A program made the position numbers and the translations under genes. The notes below the pieces were generated by a model that saw nothing but the letters and a program-made list of their open reading frames with translations, searched no databases and had not been told where the DNA came from. Shown in pieces: positions 54,914-64,000 of a stretch of 64,000 bases of DNA. The stretch spans positions 1,612,001 through 1,676,000 of the forward strand of contig CAVZCC010000001.1 in assembly GCA_963773765.1 (NCBI GenBank), written 5' to 3'. Each line of letters begins with the position of its first letter. Positions within the stretch are counted from its first letter, which is position 1. The stretch comes from CAVZCC01 sp963773765 (GTDB lineage: Bacteria; Actinomycetota; Acidimicrobiia; Acidimicrobiales; Microtrichaceae).

Positions 54914-57468
54914 ATGCGCACGGCACGATCCGACGGCTACGTGGTGGACCTCCGGGAGCTCGACCGGACGCAGGTCGCGCTCGGCGGCGGCAAGGGGGCC
55001 AACCTGGGGGAGCTCTCGCGGATCGACGGCGTGGTGGTGCCGGCCGGCTTCTGCGTGACGACGGAGGCGTTCGGGCGGATCATGGCCGAGGCACCATCGG
55101 TCGACGACCTGCTCGGTCGGCTCTCGGGCCTGGACCCAGACGATCGGGAGGCGATCCGCACGCTGGGTGCGGGAGATCCGGCGCACCATCGAGGGGGCCA
55201 CCATCCCCGAGGAGGTGGCGGCGGCGGTGACGGGCGCCGTCGCCCGGCTCGGTGAGGACGCGGCCTGTGCCGTCCGGTCCAGTGCGACGGCCGAGGACCT
55301 GCCCACGGCCTCGTTCGCCGGCCAGCACGACAGCTACCTGAACGTCGTGGGGGCCGCGGCGATCCTCCGGCACATCAGCCGGTGCTGGGCCTCACTCTTC
55401 ACCGAGCGGGCCGTGACCTACCGCCTCCGCAACGGCGTCGACCACCGGTCGGCCCGCATGGCGGTCGTGGTCCAGCACATGGTCGTTCCGGAGTCGAGCG
55501 GCGTCCTCTTCACGGCGGACCCGGTCTCGGGGAACCGGAAGGTCACCACCATCGAGGCGGTGCTCGGCCCGGGCCAGGCCCTGGTCTCCGGCCTGGTGGA
55601 CGCCGACGTCGTCACGGTGCGGGACGGCGAGGTCGTCGAGCGTGCCCGCCGGGAGCACCCTGCGCTGACGGATGCCCAGGCCGTGCGGCTCGAACAGCTG
55701 GGCCGGCAGGATCGAAGCCCACTTCGGCCACCCGCAGGACATCGAGTGGTGCCTGGCCGACGACGACGTCCAGGTCGTCCAGAGCCGGGCGATCACCACG
55801 TTGTTCCCCATCCCGGCAGCCGGCGACGGAGGGAACCACGTGTACGTCTCCGTGGGTCACCAGCAGATGATGACGGACCCCATGAAGCCCCTGGGGCTCT
55901 CGCTGTTCCAGCTGACGGCGCTCCCGCCGATGCACGAGGCCGCCGGGAGGCTCTTCGTGGACGTCACCCAGGGCCTGGCCTCGCCCGCGACCCGAGCCGG
56001 GCTCCTGGAGGCCCTCGGGACGTCCGACCCGCTCATCGGGGACGCGTTGCAGCGCATCGTGGACCGCGGTGACTTCCTCCCGTCCCCGCCCGACCAGGGT
56101 CCCGGCGGGGGGCCGCCGGGCGCCCCACCGGCGGACGGGCCGCCGCCGCCGATCGAGACCGATCCAGCCATCGTCACCGAGCTCGTCGCCGGCAACCGGG
56201 CCTCGGTCGCGGCGCTGCAGCGCGACATCCGGACGACGTCGGGTGAGGCGCTGCTCGACGTCATCCTGGCGGACATCCCGGAGATGAAGCGTCTCCTGTT
56301 CGATCCCCGCAGCCATCAGGTGTTCACCGCGGCGATGGAGGCCTCGCGGTGGCTCAACGAGCACCTCGAGGAGTGGCTGGGCGAGCAGAACGCCGCCGAC
56401 ACGCTCACGCAGTCCGTCCCCGACAACGTCACCTCCGAGATGGGTCTGGCGCTCCTGGACGTCGCGGACGCCATCCGCCCGCACCCGGACGTGGTGGCGT
56501 TCCTGCACGACGTCGAGGACGAGGACTTCCTGGACGAGCTGGCCGGCCTGGAGGGAGGTCGGCAGGCACAGGAGGCCATCCAGGCCTTCCTCGACACGTA
56601 CGGCATGCGCTGCGTGGGCGAGATCGACATCACCAGGCCCCGCTGGAGCGAACGTCCCAGCACGCTCGTGCCCGTGATCCTGGGCAACGTCAGGAACTTC
56701 GAGCCCGGTGCCGGCCCGCGCCGGTTCGAACAGGGTCGGCAGGAGGCGCGGGAGCAGGAGCAGGACCTGCTGGAGCGGTTGCGGGCCCTGCCCGACGGAG
56801 AGCGGAAGGCGGACGAGGCGAAGCGGATGATCGACCGCGTCCGGACCTTCATCGGGTACCGGGAGTACCCGAAGTTCGGCATGGTGAGCCGGTACTTCGT
56901 CTACAAGCAGGCCCTGCTGGAGGAGGCCGGGCGCCTGGTGGAGGCCGGCGTGCTGCAGGAGCGGGAGGACATCTTCTTCCTCACCTTCCAGGAGCTCCAC
57001 GACGCGGTGCGCACGAACCGGGTGGACCACGAGCTCATCCGCCGACGCGAGGAGGCGTTCGAGTCGTACCGGGCGCTGACCCCGCCCCGGGTGCTCACCT
57101 CGGACGGCGAGTCGGTGACAGGGGCCTACCGTCGCGACGACCTTCCCCCCGGCGCGCTGGTCGGCCTCCCGGTCTCGGCCGGCACCGTCGAGGGGCGGGC
57201 CCGCGTCGTCCTGGACATGGCGGACGCCGACCTCGAACCGGGCGACATCCTGGTCACGGCCTACACGGACCCCAGCTGGTCGCCCCTGTTCGTGACGGTC
57301 AGCGGGCTGGTGACCGAGGTCGGCGGCCTGATGACCCACGGCGCCGTCATCGCACGGGAGTACGGCCTGCCCGCGGTCGTGGGGGTCGAGGGCGCGACGC
57401 GCCTGATCCGGGACGGGCAACGGATCCGCGTGGATGGGACCCACGGGTTCCTCGAGCTCCTGGAGTAG
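54914..57468 (+). CDS. rph: Rifamycin-inactivating phosphotransferase (two frame breaks)
   Basis: Rph phosphorylates rifamycins at the ansa-chain hydroxyl, converting ATP to AMP and phosphate. About 851 residues: an ATP-grasp domain (VALGGGKGANLGELSRI, YAVRSS-type region CAVRSSATAEDLPTASFAGQ, VLFTADPVSGNRKVTTIEA), a rifamycin-binding domain (VYVSVGHQQMMTDPMKPLGL; MRCVGEIDITRPRWSERPST), and a C-terminal swivelling His domain with TEVGGLMTHGAVIAREYGLP, where MTHG holds the phosphorylated His. ATG 54914 follows CGGAGG. Frame changes near 55160 (an extra G) and 55705 are needed; the rest is open. The RAE upstream supports rifamycin-inducible resistance. Confidence 0.93.
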
Positions 57469-57540
57469 GGGCCGACCACAGCTCGCGAGGCGAGGCCCCG
57501 ACCCCTGCCGTCGCCCTCCACCAGCGGGACTGCCAGTGGT

Positions 57541-57906
57541 TCACGCAGCCCGTTCGGCCGCGCTGGAGGACGTCGTGATCGGCGCCGGGGTGATCGTCGG
57601 GATCTCCGGTGACCGGGGATGGGCCTGAAGCTCCATGGCCCGTTTGCCCATCAGCAAGGTGGCACCGATCCAGGGACCGGCGACGACGGCCGGCCAGATC
57701 GAGACGACGAGGGCAATGGTGATGCCCCCGGCCGGCAGGGCCACGAGGAAGGTGACGAGGAAGGCGAGCGGCACCCCGAGCAGGGCGCCGCGGGCGAGGA
57801 TCCGACCGAGGTCCGTGTCATCGATCTGGCGGGCGGAATCCGAGACTCGATGGCCGCCGTCTCCAACGGCGGGCACTGGCTGGGGAAGGAGGTCGACAAC
57901 AGACAT
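57541..57906 (-). CDS. Small membrane protein of unknown function
   Basis: A 121-residue protein with two adjacent hydrophobic segments, LLGVPLAFLVTFLVALPAGG and ITIALVVSIWPAVVAGPWIG, flanked by charged ends. AGGAG lies 8 bases before the ATG. No domain recognised. It converges with rph; the 217 bases between it and the LysR gene hold nothing I can assign. Confidence 0.6.
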   Translation of the reverse strand: MSVVDLLPQPVPAVGDGGHRVSDSARQIDDTDLGRILARGALLGVPLAFLVTFLVALPAGGITIALVVSIWPAVVAGPWIGATLLMGKRAMELQAHPRSPEIPTITPAPITTSSSAAERAA

Positions 57907-58123
57907 GACGTGCTCCTTGTGTCAGGAGGCGTCGAGCCCGAACGGGCGACAACCGTGGAGGTCGTCCGACCCGAACCAGGCGTCTCTTGGTTCGTGCCAC
58001 CGACCGTACTCCCCCTCGACGGGCGGGACGCCGCGGTCGGATCGCACGCTCGGTCCCGCGGAGCGAGTTCTGGTCCTCGGCAAGGACCGCTCGACCGTCC
58101 GGTGGTCGATGCGATGCAGCTCG

Positions 58124-59047
58124 TCACGCTCGACGGCGGGGCCGCGGTCGACCCGACTCGGGGCCTGTCTGCACTGCCAGGTCGAGGAAGGCCTGCGCGG
58201 CCGGCGAGAGCGGTCCGGCGCGGTGGATGAGGCCGATGCTGCGAGCGAGACGCGGCACGATCTCGGCCGTCACGACACCGGCCGATGCCGTGTGTTCGGC
58301 CAGCGCACGGGGCAGGACGGCGGCCCCGCCTCCTGCGTTCACGAGCGGTCCGATGGCCTCACGATGATCGGTCTCCACGGCGACGCGTGCCTCCAGGCCG
58401 GCAGCCAGGAAGGCATCGTCGATCAGGCGGCGGGTCGACGTACCGCGCGGGGAGGTGACCAGGGGCTGTTCCGCCAGCTCCCGGATGGTGATCCGCCCGG
58501 TGCTGGTCAGGGTCGGGTTGAGGTCCGACGGGATCAGCGCCACGTACTCCTGAACCTCGAGCGGGTGGGTGATGAGGCCGGGGCCGGCGACCGGGAGTTC
58601 GGTCAGCCCGATCTCGCTGGAAGCGTTCCTGACCCGGTCGGCGACGGCGTCGGTGTCCTCGGGCTCGGCCACGCGCACGGTGACCCCCGGATGGTCCCGC
58701 CTGAAGCCGCCGATGAGGCCCGCGGCCGGATGCACGGCCAACGTCGGCAGGCACACGATGTCCAGGTGTCCCGCTTGGAGCCCAGCCACCGCGGCGACCG
58801 CCTCCCGGGCCGTGGACGCGTCCCGGAGCGCCTGGCGGGCAGGTTCCACAAGCGCCTCACCCGCGGCCGTCAACGTGACCGACCGCGCTCCCCGATGGAA
58901 CAGCTCGACACCGAGTTCGGCCTCGAGGGTGCGCACGGCCTGGGAGAGTGACGGCTGGGCCACCTGCATGGCCCTGGCCGCTCCGGTGAAGGTTCCCGTG
59001 TCGACGATCGCGATCACGTAGCTCAATTGCCGGAGATCCATAGTCAT
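58124..59047 (-). CDS. LysR-family transcriptional regulator
   Basis: A 307-residue LTTR. The N-terminal HTH is LRQLSYVIAIVDTGTFTGAA, RAMQVAQPSLSQAVRTLEAE, LGVELFHRGARSVTLTAAGE; the effector domain follows from residue 90. It is divergent from a TSUP transporter gene with only 64 bases between, so it probably controls that gene. An inverted repeat with one arm over its start codon is a candidate binding site. Confidence 0.9.
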   Translation of the reverse strand: MTMDLRQLSYVIAIVDTGTFTGAARAMQVAQPSLSQAVRTLEAELGVELFHRGARSVTLTAAGEALVEPARQALRDASTAREAVAAVAGLQAGHLDIVCLPTLAVHPAAGLIGGFRRDHPGVTVRVAEPEDTDAVADRVRNASSEIGLTELPVAGPGLITHPLEVQEYVALIPSDLNPTLTSTGRITIRELAEQPLVTSPRGTSTRRLIDDAFLAAGLEARVAVETDHREAIGPLVNAGGGAAVLPRALAEHTASAGVVTAEIVPRLARSIGLIHRAGPLSPAAQAFLDLAVQTGPESGRPRPRRRA

Positions 59048-59091
59048 AACCTATCGCCTGTATTGACATTACGTCTTTGCGCTATGGATCT
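59034..59091. promoter_or_regulatory. Inverted repeat and promoter element between lysR and the TSUP gene
   Basis: AGATCCATAG (59034) and CTATGGATCT (59082) are perfect 10-base inverted repeats 38 bases apart. The region between is AT-rich and contains a consensus -35 TTGACA (59063) on the plus strand and ATA-N-TAT type half-sites. The left arm overlaps the lysR start. Confidence 0.55.
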
Positions 59092-59111
59092 TCTGGCGGT
59101 CCAATGGCCAG

Positions 59112-59873
59112 GTGGATGTGACCCTGGGAATCGTGGCGGGCGGACTGGCAGTCGGGCTGATCTACGGCGTGTTCGGGGTCGGCTCCGCATTCGCCACCCC
59201 CGTCCTGTCACTGCTCGGGGTCCCCGGGATGGCGGCCGTGGTGGGCCCGCTGCCTGCGCTGCTCCCCGGGTCCGCAGCTGGTGCGTGGTCGTATTCGAAG
59301 GCGGGCAAGGTGGACTGGCGAGTCGCGCAGGCTGCGCTCGTCGGAGCTCTCCCGGCGGCCGTCGTCGGTTCGATCACCAGCAGTTGGGTCGGCGGGCCGA
59401 TCCTGTTGGCGGCGTCCGGACTGGTGCTGTTCGTCGTGGGGCTCCGGATCATCCGTCCCGGGTCCCTGGTCGACCGCGAGGTGGCCGCCCGTCGACGGGA
59501 GAGCGCCGCCTTCGTGGCCACCGCAGCCGCCGGCATCGGGTTCGCGGCCGGGCTGCTCGCCAACGGCGGCGGGTTCCTGCTCGTGCCCCTGTTCCTCCTG
59601 GCCCTCGGCCTGGACATGAACGAGGCAGCCGGCACGAGTCTGGTCGTCGCTGCGGCACTGACCGTTCCGACCCTTGTCATCCACGCGTTCGTCGGTGACA
59701 TCGACTGGCCCGTCGCCGGGTTGTTCGCCCTCGGGATGGTCCCGGGGGTCCTGGCCGGCAGCCGCCTCGCTCCCCTCCTTCCGACCGCCAAGCTCCGTAC
59801 GTCGTTCGGGTTCATGCTGCTCGGGTTCGCCGCGTGGTTCCTGGCCCGTCAGCTGCTCGCGCTCCTCGCATAG
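59112..59873 (+). CDS. TauE/SafE (TSUP) family anion exporter
   Basis: A 253-residue protein with about eight hydrophobic segments in two halves, including GLIYGVFGVGSAFATPVLSL and GFAAGLLANGGGFLLVPLFL, the paired glycine-rich motifs of the family (GVGSAFATP and NGGGFLLVP). Family members move sulfite, organosulfonates or other organic anions. The GTG start at 59112 is preferred by position. Divergent from its probable LysR regulator. Confidence 0.88.
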   Translation: MDVTLGIVAGGLAVGLIYGVFGVGSAFATPVLSLLGVPGMAAVVGPLPALLPGSAAGAWSYSKAGKVDWRVAQAALVGALPAAVVGSITSSWVGGPILLAASGLVLFVVGLRIIRPGSLVDREVAARRRESAAFVATAAAGIGFAAGLLANGGGFLLVPLFLLALGLDMNEAAGTSLVVAAALTVPTLVIHAFVGDIDWPVAGLFALGMVPGVLAGSRLAPLLPTAKLRTSFGFMLLGFAAWFLARQLLALLA

Positions 59874-60043
59874 GTGATCCCCTTGTGCGCTGGTGCGAAC
59901 TCGACCCTGGCGCGCAGGGAACTTCATCTGCATCGCCGCGGCCGACCTCCTCCAAGAGCTCGCCTCGCAGACCCGAACACCCGCGACAATGCCGAGACCG
60001 CGGCCCGGTGCGCCAACGCGCCCCGGACAAGTCACCGACCGGC

Positions 60044-60803
60044 TCATGCCGCCGCGAGGAGCCCAAGCAGGACCACGACACCGGCGCCGGCAGCGATACC
60101 GACCACGGTGTCGCTGCGGCGACCCAGCTCGCGGCTCAACGGAACCAGCTCGTGCACGGCGACGAACACCATCGCGCCCGCTGCGAACGCGAGGAACACG
60201 GCGTTCAGGCCAGGTGAGATGCTGACGAAAGCAAGCCCGATGAGCGCGCCGGCGGGTTCCGCTGCTGCGGATACTGCTGCCGCGCCGATCAGGAAGCGGC
60301 GGCGGCGGGCCATCACCGCGGGGAGCGCCATGGCGAACTCCTCGGGGATGTTGTGCAGGACGATCGCGGATCGCGACCACGACGCCGAGCCGCGGCCCGG
60401 AGAGGTAGGCGTTGGCCATCGCGAAGCCCTCGGGGAAGTCGTGCAGGATCAGGCCGAACGCCACGAGGTAGACCCGACGCAGCTCACGGGACCTCAGCCC
60501 GGAGTCCTCTGCGACCAGGTGGACGTGCGGGATGACAGCGTGCAACACCGCCAACAGCCCCGCACCCGTCAACGCGGCGACCGCCGTCACGACGACGCCG
60601 GCTTCCCGAGACGCCTCCGGCAGCAACTCGAGGAGCGAGAGGGCCACCATCACCCCCACCGAGAACCCGATGCCCGCTGCTCGGACACCCGACCGGGGAC
60701 CGACCCAATAGGCCAGACCGACTCCGAGCGCCGTGGAGAGGATCGACAACGACGCGAGCCCGATCACTGCCAGCCACGTCGACGCGTCGAAGGCTGCGAT
60801 CAA
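60044..60803 (-). CDS. ZIP-family metal transporter (one frame break)
   Basis: About 255 residues with eight predicted helices. Metal-site helices carry LHDFPEGFAMANAY (TM4) and, after a frame change near 60365, LHNIPEEFAMALPAVM (TM5), the two His-rich motifs of ZIP zinc/iron importers. The second half continues AAVSAAAEPAGALIGLAFVS and ends VLLGLLAAA. The start is uncertain (TTG 60803). No gene is seen in the 170 bases to the TSUP gene. The 187 bases to katG are also without a recognisable gene. Confidence 0.82.
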
Positions 60804-60990
60804 CGCCAGTCCCGTGAACGTTCATCGGTGGTCGTGGAGTGGCGCATGACCCACGATCCTTGCCGAACTCGCCGGGTCTCAGCGCCACGCCGGTGCCGTC
60901 CGCGAGCCCCGTCTCCGGACATGGACGGACCGGACTCACCTCCGAGGGACGCCGACCCGGCCACCGCATCGCGCGGTCCGTGCCGACGGG

Positions 60991-63223
<2,233 letters not shown>

Positions 63224-63263
63224 GGGTGCTCCTTGACGGGTGGGATGGCTGGGGTTCTCGAAC

Positions 63264-63706
63264 TCAGGTGTCGGCGGACGCCGTCCGGCAGTCGGGGCAG
63301 TAGCCCCAGTAGATGACCTCGGCCTCGTCGATGGTGAAGCCCGTGGTCGTCGTCGGGCGTCCAGGCACGGCCGGTCCCCCACCGCGCAGTCGACGTCGAC
63401 GGTGCGGCCGCAGGAACGGCAGACGAGGTGGTGGTGGTTGTCGTCGACCCGGTCCTCGTAACGGGCCGGCGATCGCGCCGGCTGGATGCGACGGATCAGG
63501 CCCTTGTCGGTCAGCGTGCCCAGGGCGTCGTACACCGCCTGGCGGGAGATCGCACCGATCTCGGCCCGCACCCGCTCCTCGATCTCATCGGCCGTTCCGT
63601 GCGGGTGGGCGGACACCGCCCGCAGCACCGCCAGACGCTGCGCCGTGACCTGCATTCCGTGCTGGCGGAGCACAGAGGCCGGATCGGGCGAGATCTCCGA
63701 GGGCAT
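63264..63706 (-). CDS. furA: Fur-family peroxide/iron regulator, FurA-like (one frame break)
   Basis: About 147 residues. Winged HTH: LRQHGMQVTAQRLAVLRAVS, GAISRQAVYDALGTLTDKGL. Metal-binding half: DNHHHLVCRSCGRTVDVDCA with His cluster and CxxC, then after a frame change near 63360 GFTIDEAEVIYWGYCPDCRT with the second CxxC. This layout and its place directly before katG match the FurA/PerR repressors of actinobacterial furA-katG operons, which release the operon under peroxide. The promoter at 63713-63741 suggests a leaderless transcript. Confidence 0.9.
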
Positions 63707-63712
63707 GAGTGC

Positions 63713-63741
63713 ACTATGGATCTAATTCTGTACTCTGTCAA
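63713..63741 (-). promoter_or_regulatory. furA: furA-katG promoter
   Basis: On the minus strand TTGACA, 17 bases, CATAGT; only 6 bases separate the -10 from the furA ATG, so transcription would begin at or next to the start codon. The AT-rich spacer (GAGTACAGAATTAGATC) is a plausible FurA box. Confidence 0.7.
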
Positions 63742-63832
63742 GATCAGATGTCGGTAGCCGGGCCCCGGCGACCCGTGCCCGCATCGGGTCAGCCCTGATC
63801 CGCGGCGACGCGGCCTTTGGCACGCTGATCCA

Positions 63833-64000
63833 GTGACCGCGCAGCAAGCCACGACCGGTCGACGCCCGGGCCGACGCGACCTGGGGATGGCCGCTGACCG
63901 TCGGGCTCGCCTCGACGTCGGTGGCCACCACGGCGCTCATGGTGTGGACATCGCTCGCCCACTGGGCCCGGAGGGTCCCCTCCCCCTACGAGCGTGAGCC
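63833..64000 (+). CDS. Possible partial membrane protein gene at the window edge
   Basis: From about 63885 one frame reads WGWPLTVGLASTSVATTALM, VWTSLAHWARRVPSPYERE, a hydrophobic helix followed by basic residues, open to the end of the window. A GTG at 63833 in a neighbouring frame begins VTAQQATTGRRPGRRD and would need one base change to join. Divergent from furA. Confidence 0.3.

Noticed and set aside
63722..63940. A 72-codon minus-strand frame upstream of furA
   Set aside because: No recognisable protein features; it covers the furA promoter and the opposite strand of a possible membrane protein gene.

Overview
The window is high-GC DNA (coding third positions are almost all G or C). Its gene content points to an actinobacterium: a linked furA-katG pair, a rifamycin phosphotransferase gene preceded by a rifamycin-associated element, a [NiFe] hydrogenase maturation operon, and many TetR, P450 and short-chain dehydrogenase genes. 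An Acidimicrobiia-type environmental lineage would fit, but no rRNA or tRNA gene is visible to place it, so that is inference.

Layout. 1-8.2 kb (minus strand): a tight operon running from a DUF1611/DgcN-like protein and an alanine/ornithine racemase-family PLP enzyme into hypC-hypD-hypE-hypA-hypB-hypF; hypF runs off the left edge. 8.4-16.5 kb: a secreted beta-propeller lipoprotein, a cyclic-nucleotide-binding protein, a metallophosphoesterase, a GH36 alpha-galactosidase, an anchored PHP-type metallohydrolase and an SGNH hydrolase. 16.6-25 kb: TPR, DUF2252, GAP-family, TetR and SDR genes on one strand behind a palindromic operator, then an EamA transporter with a His-rich tail, a conserved unknown and an MFS transporter. 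25-29.2 kb: an acyl-CoA dehydrogenase-like gene, a PhnD-like binding protein without a signal peptide, a radical SAM protein and a DoxX-like membrane protein, all broken by indels. 29.2-36.3 kb: two Ntn-type amide hydrolases, MarR, DUF1330, a P450, a truncated MFS and an HSL-type esterase. 36.3-43.4 kb: TetR-controlled, translationally coupled genes for sulfotransferase, metallo-beta-lactamase-fold hydrolase, SDR, zinc alcohol dehydrogenase and P450, with a divergent SDR. 43.4-49.5 kb: two thioredoxin-reductase-like flavoproteins (one fused to a receiver-like domain), an XRE-cupin regulator and a MalT-type LuxR regulator. 49.6-53 kb: an ABC exporter operon and a divergent methyltransferase. 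53-57.9 kb: hsp20 with its MerR/HspR-like regulator, an alpha/beta hydrolase, rph with its RAE, and a small membrane protein. 58-64 kb: a divergent LysR/TSUP pair, a ZIP transporter, katG and furA with a leaderless-type promoter.

A dominant technical feature is the number of apparent single-base indels. At least 19 genes need one or more frame changes to give full-length products, while codon bias and protein motifs stay intact on both sides. They are densest at 25-29 kb and 45-49 kb. This looks more like uncorrected sequencing error than gene decay, so I give whole-gene spans and mark where the frame breaks. Two genes, the MFS ending at 32918 and the DUF7144 fragment at 29.0 kb, are truly truncated rather than just shifted.

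Functionally the window combines hydrogenase maturation, oxidative-stress defence (FurA-KatG, TrxR-like proteins), antibiotic inactivation (Rph) and several small catabolic or detoxification modules under local TetR, MarR or LysR control.
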